Positions 33,748-42,186 of a stretch of 52,373 bases of DNA are shown piece after piece (position 1 is the stretch's first letter; each line of letters begins with the position of its first letter). The DNA is from Pseudomonadota bacterium. Its GTDB lineage: Bacteria > Pseudomonadota > Alphaproteobacteria > Rhizobiales > Rhizobiaceae. Under the pieces are notes generated by a model. That model saw only the letters and a program-made list of their open reading frames with translations. It ran no database searches and had not been told where the DNA came from. The position numbers were made by a program, and so were the translations under genes. The stretch is from NCBI GenBank assembly GCA_023399465.1, contig JAEWPB010000090.1:1-52373 (forward strand), in the 5' to 3' direction.

Positions 33748-34257
33748 ATGATCGATCACTTCAAAATGTTCGCCGCCTATAATCAGTGGGCCAATGCCGT
33801 CATCTACGAGGCTGCGGCAGAGCTGACGGAACCCGAGTACCGGCAAGATACCGGCGCGTTCTTCGGATCGGTCCATCGCACGCTCAACCATATTCTCTCC
33901 GCCGACCGTATCTGGATGAAGCGCTTTACCGGCAGCGGCGACGCTCCCACCCGCCTGGACGCGCTGCTCTATGATGAACTGCCGGCGCTCACACAGGCGC
34001 GGCAAGCGGAAGACGGTCGCATTATCGACTGGATCGCAACACTTCCAGAAACCAGCCTGCAAAACAGGTTCACCTACACTCCGATCACCAACCCCGTCGC
34101 GATCACCCAGGCGCTGTCGCCGGCGCTCGCCCATTTCTTCAACCACCAGACGCACCATCGCGGCCAGGTGCACGGGATGATCACCGCCTGCGGACGCCCG
34201 TCGCCGGTACTCGATCTGGTCTATTTCCTCCGCGATCGCGGCCAGCAGTGGCTTTAG
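33748..34257 (+). CDS. DinB-family metalloenzyme-fold protein
   Basis: 169 residues forming the four-helix bundle of the DinB/YfiT superfamily, many of which are thiol-dependent transferases. A metal-binding His triad is suggested by VHRTLNHILSADRIW near 43-57 and NHQTHHRGQVHG near 132-143. The start is the ATG at 33748 (GGAG about ten bases upstream); an in-frame ATG at 33679 would add 23 unconserved residues. Divergent from a GST gene, which fits a detoxification setting, but this is inference. The name does not imply a DNA polymerase: DinB polymerase IV is unrelated. Confidence 0.87.
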   Translation: MIDHFKMFAAYNQWANAVIYEAAAELTEPEYRQDTGAFFGSVHRTLNHILSADRIWMKRFTGSGDAPTRLDALLYDELPALTQARQAEDGRIIDWIATLPETSLQNRFTYTPITNPVAITQALSPALAHFFNHQTHHRGQVHGMITACGRPSPVLDLVYFLRDRGQQWL

Positions 34258-34400
34258 CCGAACAAAGAGACCGTTAACTGCATTTCCTTTTGATTGCAGC
34301 GCACGCCCTCGAAACCACCTGCGATTTATCCGTTTTTAACGCCCCGCACCGAATGCTCCTTGCGACGAAGGCCTCATTTTCGGGGCCCGCAGGGGGAACG

Positions 34401-35483
34401 ATGCAGGACGCGGCGAAAAACGGAATAGCGGCTCAAGGCCGGAAAGCGCCGGCTCAAGGCGCGAGCGAGACGGAGAAGGTGGTCCAGCACATGGCCATGC
34501 TGCATGTGCAGGGCCTGCCGCGCAACTACGAGCTTTTCCACGAAGCGCTGTTCGGTCACAACTCTGCGCTGACCCGCGAGATCGCCGCGCTCGGCGCCCG
34601 CCCGTCCCAGTCCGCCCTGGATGACGTCGGCCTGCGCCACCGGCTGATCGGCCATTGCGGCCTCGCGGCCGAGAAGGTGCATGGTGAATCCGCGCGTATC
34701 CTGCGTGAACTTGCCGACCAGCTCTGCATCGGCCTTGCCCAGAAGCGCACACTCCTGCGCGCGCTCGAGGCGACGGCCCGCTCGCTGTCGGAGGACAATG
34801 GCCAGGCGATCTCCGACATCATCGCCGAGACCGAGTTCATGTCGTCCGCCCTCACCCAGTTTGTCGTTACCGAAACGGAACTGAGCCGGAAGCTCGAGGA
34901 AGGCGCCAAGACGCTGGAAGCTGCCGACAGCGGCTTCAATGCCGCCCAGCAGGCGGTGCTGCGCGACCGGTTGACCAGTCTTCCGAACCGCATCGCCTTC
35001 ACGAGCAGCCTCGAGGCCCTATATGCCGCCGGCGCGCCGCAGACCGGCAGCGCCCTGATCGTCGCCGATATCGACCACTTCCGCGCCATCAACGAGAAGT
35101 ACGGCGCGGCGGCAGGCAACAAGCTCCTGAAGAAGCTCGCCGGGGTCTTCCGCAAGTCGATCAAGAAGGACGACATCGTGGCGCGCACGGATGGCGACGA
35201 ATTCGCCTTCCTGTTCACCAATGTCTCGCTGCAGAGCGCGCATGCCATCGCCGAACGGCTGAGGAGCACGGTCGAGGACAACTTGGTCTACGCGACCGGC
35301 GACGGCGCCGATCCGGGCACGCTGACCGTATCGATCGGCATCGCGCTTTCCGACGAGGCCGGCTCGCCGGAGCAGTTGCGGGCGCAGGCAGCGCTGGCGC
35401 TCAACGTAGCATGCGCCAACAGCCGCACGCCGGTCGTCGCCTTCTCGCCGGAGCTCGTGCGCCAGCAGAGCAAGGCCGCGTAG
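34401..35483 (+). CDS. GGDEF-domain protein with altered active site
   Basis: 360 residues. Start at 34401 after AGGGGG. Residues 20-195 form a helical N-terminal region with many charged, coiled-coil-like stretches; residues 196-355 are a GGDEF domain, with LRDRLTSLPNRIAF near 200 and VADIDHFRAINEKYG near 228. The signature reads DGDEF (264-268) rather than GGDEF, the HxxGD motif is AAAGN, and the inhibitory-site Arg is Lys (KKDD). The metal Asp, the catalytic Glu and the substrate Asn in AINEK remain. Diguanylate cyclase activity is therefore doubtful; a c-di-GMP or GTP-sensing role is possible. No EAL domain or transmembrane segment is seen. Stands alone. Confidence 0.9.
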   Translation: MQDAAKNGIAAQGRKAPAQGASETEKVVQHMAMLHVQGLPRNYELFHEALFGHNSALTREIAALGARPSQSALDDVGLRHRLIGHCGLAAEKVHGESARILRELADQLCIGLAQKRTLLRALEATARSLSEDNGQAISDIIAETEFMSSALTQFVVTETELSRKLEEGAKTLEAADSGFNAAQQAVLRDRLTSLPNRIAFTSSLEALYAAGAPQTGSALIVADIDHFRAINEKYGAAAGNKLLKKLAGVFRKSIKKDDIVARTDGDEFAFLFTNVSLQSAHAIAERLRSTVEDNLVYATGDGADPGTLTVSIGIALSDEAGSPEQLRAQAALALNVACANSRTPVVAFSPELVRQQSKAA

Positions 35484-35605
35484 CGCGCAACCCCCACCCC
35501 GGCGTTGCAAAATCGCACCTGCTCGCGCCGCAAGCCGGGACTTTGCCCACGCGGCAGCGGCTTGCTCTCTTGCCTTGCCGCCGGAGTTCGGCCAAAACGC
35601 CGGCT

Positions 35606-37495
35606 ATGATCACGATAACCGACATTTCCGCCCGCATCGCCGGCCGCCTGCTTCTCGACCATGCCAGCGTCTCGCTGCCAACCGGCACGAAGGCCGGTCT
35701 CGTCGGCCGTAACGGCGCCGGAAAATCCACCCTGTTCCGGGTCATCACCGGTGACCTCGCCGCGGAGACGGGTTCGGTGTCGATCCCGAAAAATGCGCGC
35801 ATCGGCCAGGTGGCCCAGGAGGCGCCGGGAACCGAGGAGCCGTTGATCGAGATCGTGCTGAAGGCCGACAAGGAGCGCACGGCGCTGATGGCCGAGGCCG
35901 AGACCGCCACCGATCCCCACCGCATCGCCGAGATCCAGACACGTCTCGCCGATATCGGCGCCCATTCGGCGGAGGCGCGTGCCGCCAGCATTCTTGCCGG
36001 CCTCGGCTTCGATCACGAGGCGCAGGCGCGCCCGGCGTCGTCCTTCTCCGGCGGCTGGCGCATGCGCGTGGCGCTCGCTGCGGTGCTGTTCGCCGAACCG
36101 GACCTGCTGCTGCTCGACGAACCGACCAACTACCTCGACCTCGAGGGAACGCTGTGGCTTGAAGACTATATCCGCCGCTATCCGCATACCGTGATCGTCA
36201 TAAGCCACGACCGCGATCTCTTGAACAATGCGGTGAACTCGATCGTCCACCTCGACCAGAAGAAGCTCACCTTCTATCGCGGCGGCTACGACCAGTTCGA
36301 GCGGCAGAAGGCCGAGGCCGACGAACTGCAGATGAAGGCGAAGGCCAAGAACGACGCGGCCCGCAAGCACCTGCAGAGCTTCATCGACCGCTTCAGGGCC
36401 AAGGCGACCAAGGCGCGCCAGGCGCAGAGCCGCGTCAAGGCGCTGGAACGCATGGGTACGGTCGCCGCCGTGATCGAGGACCATGTCCAGCCGATCACCT
36501 TCCCCGAGCCGGAGAAACAGCCGGCCTCGCCGATCGTCGCGCTTAACGGCGCCGCCGTCGGCTATACGCCCGGCAATCCGATCCTCAAGAGGCTCAACCT
36601 GCGCATCGACAACGATGACCGCATCGCCCTGCTCGGCTCCAACGGCAACGGCAAATCGACCTTCGCCAAGTTCATATCCGGCCGTCTTGCCGCCGAGAGC
36701 GGCGAGGTCAAGCTCGCCCCCAATCTCAAGATCGGCTTTTTCGCGCAGCACCAGCTCGACGACCTTATTCCCACCCAGAGCGCCGTCGAGCATGTGCGCC
36801 GGCTGATGGTCGATGCGCCGGAAGCCAAAGTCCGCGCCCGAGTGGCGCAGATGGGGCTGGCAACGGAGAAGATGGACACCGCCGCCAAGGATCTGTCCGG
36901 TGGCGAGAAGGCGCGGCTGCTCATGGGCCTCGCCGCCTTCGACGCCCCCAACCTGCTGATCCTCGACGAGCCGACCAACCACCTCGACATCGACAGCCGC
37001 AATGCGCTGATCCAGGCGTTGAACGAATACTCCGGCGCCGTGATCCTGATTTCACACGACCGCCACCTGATCGAGGCGACCGTCGACCGGCTGTGGCTGG
37101 TGAAGGACGGCACCGTTTCCAACTTCGACGGCGATCTCGAGGACTACCGGGCCCAGATCATCAGTTCGCCGAAGGCGCGCGACGACAAGGGCCGTGGCAA
37201 CGGCCAGGACGACACGGTTTCCAAATCCGACCAGCGCAGGCTCAACGCCGACAAGCGCGCCTCGCTCGCTCCGCTCAAGAAGAAGATCAATGAAATCGAA
37301 TCATTGACCGGAAAACTGGAGAAACAGATTCAGGCACTTGATGTGGAACTTGCGGATCCGGCACTCTACGAGAAGTCACCCGCCAAGGCCGCGGACAAGG
37401 CCAAGCAGCGGGCCGATGCCGTCGACAAGCTGGCCGCGGCCGAAGAACAGTGGCTTGAACTGTCGTCGGAATACGAAGCGGCCATGGCCGGCTGA
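35606..37495 (+). CDS. ABC-F family ATPase (Uup/YheS-like)
   Basis: Soluble tandem ATPase that acts on ribosomes rather than in transport. 629 residues. The start at 35606 gives MITITDISARIAGRLLL, the family N-terminus; upstream frame is unconserved. Two ABC domains are complete: Walker A GRNGAGKST near 33, signature SFSGGWRMRV near 145, Walker B LLLLDEPTNYLD near 165; then a linker with charged helices (about 230-300), the second Walker A GSNGNGKST near 344, signature DLSGGEKARL near 430 and LLILDEPTNHLD near 450. The C-terminal coiled coil (about 540-629) is of the Uup type. Which ABC-F subgroup is not decided. Confidence 0.94.
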   Translation: MITITDISARIAGRLLLDHASVSLPTGTKAGLVGRNGAGKSTLFRVITGDLAAETGSVSIPKNARIGQVAQEAPGTEEPLIEIVLKADKERTALMAEAETATDPHRIAEIQTRLADIGAHSAEARAASILAGLGFDHEAQARPASSFSGGWRMRVALAAVLFAEPDLLLLDEPTNYLDLEGTLWLEDYIRRYPHTVIVISHDRDLLNNAVNSIVHLDQKKLTFYRGGYDQFERQKAEADELQMKAKAKNDAARKHLQSFIDRFRAKATKARQAQSRVKALERMGTVAAVIEDHVQPITFPEPEKQPASPIVALNGAAVGYTPGNPILKRLNLRIDNDDRIALLGSNGNGKSTFAKFISGRLAAESGEVKLAPNLKIGFFAQHQLDDLIPTQSAVEHVRRLMVDAPEAKVRARVAQMGLATEKMDTAAKDLSGGEKARLLMGLAAFDAPNLLILDEPTNHLDIDSRNALIQALNEYSGAVILISHDRHLIEATVDRLWLVKDGTVSNFDGDLEDYRAQIISSPKARDDKGRGNGQDDTVSKSDQRRLNADKRASLAPLKKKINEIESLTGKLEKQIQALDVELADPALYEKSPAKAADKAKQRADAVDKLAAAEEQWLELSSEYEAAMAG

Positions 37496-37616
37496 GAAGC
37501 GGAACAATCGACCGCCTGGAGCGTGTCGATACCCGCTTGCCCGCGGTGAAGGTTCTGCTACAAGTGCAGGCGCAATAAATCATACTATTTGATCGCGCAT
37601 GCACGGGAGGAGAACC

Positions 37617-38543
37617 ATGCCGCCAGTCAAACTCGCAATCGTCGGGGTCGGCAAGATCGTGCGCGACCAGCATGTCCCGGCGATTGCCGCCGACGCGGAT
37701 TTCGAACTGGTGGCGACCGCCAGCCGCCACGGCACCGTGGACGGCATTCCCGCCTTCCCGACTGTCGAGGCGATGCTCGCGGCCGTGGCGGACATCGATG
37801 CCGTCTCGCTCTGCATGCCGCCGCAGTACCGCTACCACGCAGCCCATGCCGCGTTGTCGGCCGGCAAGCATGTCTTCCTGGAAAAACCGCCCGGCGCCAC
37901 CCTCAGCGAGGTCCAGGATCTCCTGCGGCTTGCCGATGCACGCGGCCTTTCCCTGTTTGCCAGCTGGCACTCGCGCTATGCCCCCGCCGTCGAGGCCGCA
38001 CGCGATTTTCTAGCCTCGACCACGATCCGCAGCGTGCAGGTGATCTGGAAGGAGGATGTCCGCCACTGGCATCCGAACCAGGAATGGATCTGGCAGGCCG
38101 GCGGCCTCGGTGTCTTCGACCCCGGCATCAACGCCCTGTCCATTATCACGCATATCCTGCCGCGAGCACTGTTCCTGACAGGCGCGACGCTGGAATTCCC
38201 AGACAATCGCGACGCGCCAATCGCCGCCGACCTTGCCTTCGCCGATGCATCGGGCCTCGCCGTCCATGCGGCGTTCGACTGGCGGCAGACGGGAAAGCAG
38301 AGTTGGGATATCGTCGCTGAGACGGATGCCGGCACGATGCTGCTGTCGGAAGGCGGCGCGAAGCTGGCTGTCGATGGCAAGGTCGTCCACGAGGAGCCGG
38401 AGCGGGAATATCCCGCGCTTTATAGCCGGTTCGCAGATATCATCCGGGCGGGAACCTCAGACGTGGATTTGGCGCCGCTTACCCATGTCGCCGACGCCTT
38501 CATGCTCGGCCGCCGCAAGTTCGTCGAGGCCTTCCACGATTGA
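37617..38543 (+). CDS. Gfo/Idh/MocA oxidoreductase, galactose 1-dehydrogenase-like
   Basis: NAD(P)-dependent sugar dehydrogenase of 308 residues. The ATG at 37617 is chosen because GGGAGGAGAACC precedes it; an ATG six codons upstream is inside that ribosome site. The Rossmann fold begins KLAIVGVGKIVRDQHVPAI (4-22), followed by the EKPPGATLSE segment near 94, with the Lys expected in the family. The stretch VIWKEDVRHWHPNQEW near 142, GGLGVFDPGINALS near 164 and the DWRQTGKQSWDI region resemble bacterial D-galactose 1-dehydrogenases, so galactose or arabinose oxidation is my preferred reading, at moderate certainty. Monocistronic, convergent with holC. Confidence 0.85.
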   Translation: MPPVKLAIVGVGKIVRDQHVPAIAADADFELVATASRHGTVDGIPAFPTVEAMLAAVADIDAVSLCMPPQYRYHAAHAALSAGKHVFLEKPPGATLSEVQDLLRLADARGLSLFASWHSRYAPAVEAARDFLASTTIRSVQVIWKEDVRHWHPNQEWIWQAGGLGVFDPGINALSIITHILPRALFLTGATLEFPDNRDAPIAADLAFADASGLAVHAAFDWRQTGKQSWDIVAETDAGTMLLSEGGAKLAVDGKVVHEEPEREYPALYSRFADIIRAGTSDVDLAPLTHVADAFMLGRRKFVEAFHD

Positions 38544-38572
38544 GAGCGAACGCGGTGACGCTACGCCGCTCC

Positions 38573-38598
38573 GGGAGCCTGTGATAACGCGGGCTCCC
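38573..38598. terminator. possible terminator between the dehydrogenase gene and holC
   Basis: A 7-bp GC-rich stem (38573-38579 with 38592-38598) with a 12-base loop, followed by TTCCCTG on the plus strand. The U-run is weak. Confidence 0.45.
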
Positions 38599-38618
38599 TT
38601 CCCTGTCGTCGCCGCGGG

Positions 38619-39068
38619 TCAGGCCTTCTTTTCCCAGCGACCTTCTGGTGTCTGCTGCCAGTAGGTCAGCTTGTGGCCCTCACCCTTCAGGCGCTTCCAT
38701 TGCGCCCTGGCGACGGCAAGCTCGGACTGGTCATAGCCATCGAACATGAGCACGATCCGGTCGTAGCCATCGACAGCCTCCGGTTCCGCTCCATCCACGA
38801 AGAAGCGGACAGTCGCCGCGTTGAGATTGTCGGGCGAGACCGTCAGCAGCACCGGCTGACGGTCGAAACCCTCGCTCTCGTCCGTGCCATGGGGCAGGAA
38901 ACTCTCTTCGCGGAACGTCCACAGGATGACATCGAGGCCGTCGCGCCGTTCCGGATCGCGCATCTGCACCGCGACCCGCCAGCCGCGCTCGAGGCTTTTT
39001 TCCAGCAAGGGAGGAAGCGCGTCCTCGAGTTTCGATTCGGTCAGATGATAAAAAAGGATTTCAGTCAC
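38619..39068 (-). CDS. holC: DNA polymerase III chi subunit
   Basis: Links the polymerase III clamp loader to single-stranded DNA-binding protein. 149 residues, HolC size. Translation starts from GTG at 39068 (product MTEILFYHLTESKLEDAL), because this is the conserved HolC N-terminus; the frame is open 25 codons upstream without homology, and GGAG lies 11 bases upstream. Landmarks are the Trp-Arg stretch RGWRVAVQ near 34 and DRIVLMFDGYDQSELAVAR near 108. It lies downstream of pepA on the same strand, a pairing conserved in alphaproteobacteria. Confidence 0.9.
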   Translation of the reverse strand: MTEILFYHLTESKLEDALPPLLEKSLERGWRVAVQMRDPERRDGLDVILWTFREESFLPHGTDESEGFDRQPVLLTVSPDNLNAATVRFFVDGAEPEAVDGYDRIVLMFDGYDQSELAVARAQWKRLKGEGHKLTYWQQTPEGRWEKKA

Positions 39069-39183
39069 GGTCGCGGGCACTCCGGATCCGGCGCCGCCAT
39101 CCCGAAGGGCAGCGGCGCCGAAACCTCTTGAACTTCTCAGCAATCGGCCCTGTCCTCGACGAGTCAGGGCGCGAATGCAATCG

Positions 39184-40680
39184 TCAGCTCTCGTAGTTCG
39201 CCCGGATCAATTCGTCCAGCAACCGTACGCCAAATCCCGACGCCCAGGACTGATTGATTTCGTCCTGCGGCGAGCCCATGGCGGTGCCGGCGATATCGAT
39301 ATGCGCCCAAGGCGTATCCTGGACGAAGCGCTTGAGGAAATGCGCCGCCGTGATCGAGCCGGCATTGCGGCCGCTCGAGTTCTTCATGTCGGCGAACTTG
39401 CTGTCGATCAGCTTGTCGTAGTCGCGGCCCATCGGCATGCGCCAGACCTTCTCGTCGGTCACAAGGCCCGCGGCGGAGAGTTGCCCGGACAGCTTGTCGT
39501 CGTTGGAGAACAGCCCGGCATAGGTGCTGCCGAGCGCAACGACGACCGCACCGGTCAGGGTCGCGAGGTTGATCATGAACTGCGGCTTGAAGCGGTCGTT
39601 GCAGTACCAGAGCGCATCCGACAGCACCAGGCGGCCTTCGGCGTCGGTGTTGATGACCTCGATCGTCTGGCCGGACATCGAGGTGACGATGTCGCCGGGG
39701 CGCTGCGCGTTGCCATCCGGCATGTTTTCCACAAGTCCGATGACCCCGACGGCATTGACCCGCGCCTTGCGGGCCGCCAGCACGTGCATGAGGCCGGTGA
39801 CGGCAGCTGCACCGCCCATGTCGCCCTTCATCTCCTCCATGCCGAGCGCCGGCTTGATGGAAATGCCGCCGGTGTCGAAGACCACGCCCTTGCCGACGAA
39901 GGCCAGCGGCTTGTCCTTCGGCTTGCCGCCCTTCCACTGCATGATCGCCAGCCGCGGCGGCCGCACCGACCCTTGCGAAACGCCGAGCAGCGCGCCCATC
40001 CCGAGCCGTTTCATCTCGCGCTCGGTGAGGATCTCGACCTCGACGCCGAGCTTCTCCAGTTCCTTGGCGCGCGCCGCGAACTCCACCGGACCGAGCACGT
40101 TGGCGGGTTCGTTGACGAGGTCGCGGGCAAGAATGACGCCCGCGGCGACCGCCTCGGCGCTAGCGAACGCCTTCTTGGCGGCGACTGCGCTGTCGGTGAT
40201 GATCGTCACCTTGACCGGCTTGTCGCCCGGCGTCTTGGCCTCGTCGTCGTTCTTCTTGGTCTTGTAGCTGTCGAAGCTGTAGCTGCGCAGCAGCATGCCG
40301 AGCGCGAAGTCGGCGGCGGCATTGCCGCTGACCGTGACGCCGGGGGCATCGAGATAGATCACCACCTTCTCGGTGTTCTTGATCTTCGACGCCGCCGATC
40401 CGCCGGCCTTCAGCCAGTCATGGTCGCTCAGATCGCCGGCCTTGCCGAGACCGAGCACGAGAACGCGATCCGCAGGCGATCCCTGCGGAGCGACAAGATC
40501 GAGGCTGGTGCCGGACTTGGCCGAGAACTGCGCGATCTTCGCGGCGCGCGCAATCACGCCTTCCGGGTCGGCATGGTCGGCGCCTGCAGGCGCGTCGCCG
40601 TCGGCTGCCTTCAGGAGGATCGCCAGGCCACCGTGCAGGCGAACGGCTTTGGAAAAGGAAATTTCAATTTTCGCGGACAT
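39184..40680 (-). CDS. pepA: leucyl aminopeptidase (M17)
   Basis: Removes N-terminal residues from peptides in the cytoplasm; two-metal enzyme. 498 residues. The M17 metal and catalytic residues are in place: VGKGVVFDTGGISIKP near 263, MEEMKGDMGGAAAV near 283, and the signature NTDAEGRLVLSDAL near 344. The N-terminal domain (1-165) is the divergent M17 type. An upstream 10-bp direct repeat is described separately. The PepA proteins of some bacteria also bind DNA, which is only a possibility here. holC follows after 115 bp. Confidence 0.96.
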   Translation of the reverse strand: MSAKIEISFSKAVRLHGGLAILLKAADGDAPAGADHADPEGVIARAAKIAQFSAKSGTSLDLVAPQGSPADRVLVLGLGKAGDLSDHDWLKAGGSAASKIKNTEKVVIYLDAPGVTVSGNAAADFALGMLLRSYSFDSYKTKKNDDEAKTPGDKPVKVTIITDSAVAAKKAFASAEAVAAGVILARDLVNEPANVLGPVEFAARAKELEKLGVEVEILTEREMKRLGMGALLGVSQGSVRPPRLAIMQWKGGKPKDKPLAFVGKGVVFDTGGISIKPALGMEEMKGDMGGAAAVTGLMHVLAARKARVNAVGVIGLVENMPDGNAQRPGDIVTSMSGQTIEVINTDAEGRLVLSDALWYCNDRFKPQFMINLATLTGAVVVALGSTYAGLFSNDDKLSGQLSAAGLVTDEKVWRMPMGRDYDKLIDSKFADMKNSSGRNAGSITAAHFLKRFVQDTPWAHIDIAGTAMGSPQDEINQSWASGFGVRLLDELIRANYES

Positions 40681-40703
40681 TTCGTCTCCGGGACATCCAA
40701 AAT

Positions 40704-40728
40704 ATCATGAGATCTGCGATCATGAGAT
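40704..40728. repeat. 10-bp direct repeat upstream of pepA
   Basis: ATCATGAGAT occurs at 40704-40713 and again at 40719-40728, with 5 bp between copies (15-bp period), 24-48 bp before the pepA start. On the minus strand the copies read ATCTCATGAT. The nearer copy overlaps a possible -10 region. Candidate tandem operator. Confidence 0.5.
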
Positions 40729-40902
40729 TTTTACGCACGAACGCAACCCTTCGGTGCTCTGCGAGATCAGCAGCAATGATATTTTGCGGCAGGATCGACG
40801 GAAACGTGTGGCAAACCCATCTTTCGATCAGAACTACGCCATCCGGAGGTCTGGCGGGTGTTATTTCAATGCCGCACCATGTAAAAAAAACTGAAAGTTA
40901 AC

Positions 40903-40936
40903 GAATTTTTGACTGCCGACCGGTCGCCAAAAATTC
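40903..40936. promoter_or_regulatory. 9-bp inverted repeat upstream of lptF
   Basis: GAATTTTTG (40903-40911) and CAAAAATTC (40928-40936) are perfect arms with a 16-bp spacer that itself contains GACCGGTC. The right arm ends 71 bp before the lptF start. May be an operator or a structured leader element. Confidence 0.45.
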
Positions 40937-41007
40937 ACAAACCGCGTAGATGAAGCACCGACGTCATGCGTTCCGCGCATGCGGACATGCGTGATTCAAG
41001 GGCCGGA

Positions 41008-42186
41008 ATGAAGCTTCTCGAGAAATACATATTGCGCCGCGTGGGGCAAATGTTCCTGGTAGCACTGCTGCCGGTGCTCGCGATCATTTGGACCACGCAG
41101 GTTCTGGCGCGCATCAACCTGGTCACCGATAGCGGCCAGTCGATCGGCTCGTTCATGAAACTGGCGACGCTGATCCTGCCGACGATCATCCCGATCGTAC
41201 TGCCCTTTGCGCTCGTTATCGGCATCACCCAGACGCTGACGACGATGAACAACGATTCGGAACTGACGGTGATCGACGCCGCCGGCGCGCCGCGCAGCAT
41301 CATCTTCCGTCCGATCCTGCTGCTTGCGGCATTTCTCAGCCTGTTTTCATTCTTCGTCGACAACGTCGTGGAACCCAAGGTCCGCGTCAACGCCCGCCAG
41401 ATGGTCGCTTCCGCCTACGCCGACCTGCTCTCCTCGGTCATCGAGGAGAAGAACTTCCGTCGCATCGACGACGGGCTTTACGTGCAGATTTCCGAACGGC
41501 TGCAGGGGCGCGTGCTGAAGGGCCTTTTCGTTGCCGATTCCCGCGACCCGAACTTCGACCTGATCTACTACGCCCGCGAAGGCGCCGTCGACGAGAAGGG
41601 AACGCAGCTGATCATGCGCGACGGCGAAGTCCAGCGCAAAACCAATGACGGCAACGTATCCGTCATCAAGTTCGATTCCTACGCCTTCGATCTTTCCGAC
41701 CTGACGCAGACGCGCGGCCAGGCGACCCTGCGCGCTGGCGACCGCGACCTGTTCTTCCTGTTCAATCCGGATCCGAACGACAGCAACGTCCAGTCCAAAC
41801 CCGGCGAGTACCGGGCCGAACTGCATCGCCGTCTGGTCGAATGGTGCCTGCCGCTGCTGTTCGCGATCTATTCGCTCGTGATCGCCGGCGATGCCCGCTC
41901 GCACCGCGAGACCCGGCTTCACCCTATGGTTTCGGCGCTGGTGATCGCGTTCGGGTTCCGGTGGGCCATGTTCTACGCCGCCAACCAGATCGAGCACAAC
42001 GCCGCGTTCATTCCGGTGTACTACGCGATCCCGATCGTCGGCGGCATCGTCGGCGTGGTAATGATGAACCGGCGAAAGCAGATCAAGCTCTATACCGTTC
42101 TCAACGAAAAACTCATGGCTGTCTGGCAGCGCATCCAGAACCGCCTGTTCCCCCATCGCGATTCGTCGAGTGGGAGTGAAGCATGA
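41008..42186 (+). CDS. lptF: LPS export ABC transporter permease LptF
   Basis: Inner-membrane subunit of LptB2FG, which extracts lipopolysaccharide and pushes it along the Lpt bridge. 392 residues. Start at 41008 gives MKLLEKYILRRVGQMFLVAL, the family N-terminus, with AAGGGCCGGA upstream. Six membrane segments are expected: three near 12-115 and three near 285-360, separated by a periplasmic beta-jellyroll region (about 120-275). Overlaps lptG by ATGA. Confidence 0.94.
   Translation: MKLLEKYILRRVGQMFLVALLPVLAIIWTTQVLARINLVTDSGQSIGSFMKLATLILPTIIPIVLPFALVIGITQTLTTMNNDSELTVIDAAGAPRSIIFRPILLLAAFLSLFSFFVDNVVEPKVRVNARQMVASAYADLLSSVIEEKNFRRIDDGLYVQISERLQGRVLKGLFVADSRDPNFDLIYYAREGAVDEKGTQLIMRDGEVQRKTNDGNVSVIKFDSYAFDLSDLTQTRGQATLRAGDRDLFFLFNPDPNDSNVQSKPGEYRAELHRRLVEWCLPLLFAIYSLVIAGDARSHRETRLHPMVSALVIAFGFRWAMFYAANQIEHNAAFIPVYYAIPIVGGIVGVVMMNRRKQIKLYTVLNEKLMAVWQRIQNRLFPHRDSSSGSEA

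Larger units (their letters stand above)
40681..41007. other. 327-bp divergent region between pepA and lptF
   Basis: Holds a 10-bp direct repeat near pepA and a 9-bp inverted repeat near lptF, listed separately, plus an A8 run at 40883-40890. No reading frame is credible. Promoters for both genes must lie here, but I cannot assign -35/-10 boxes with confidence. Confidence 0.5.

Noticed and set aside
35288..36982. 564-codon minus-strand frame opposite the ABC-F gene
   Set aside because: Antisense of two intact ABC domains.
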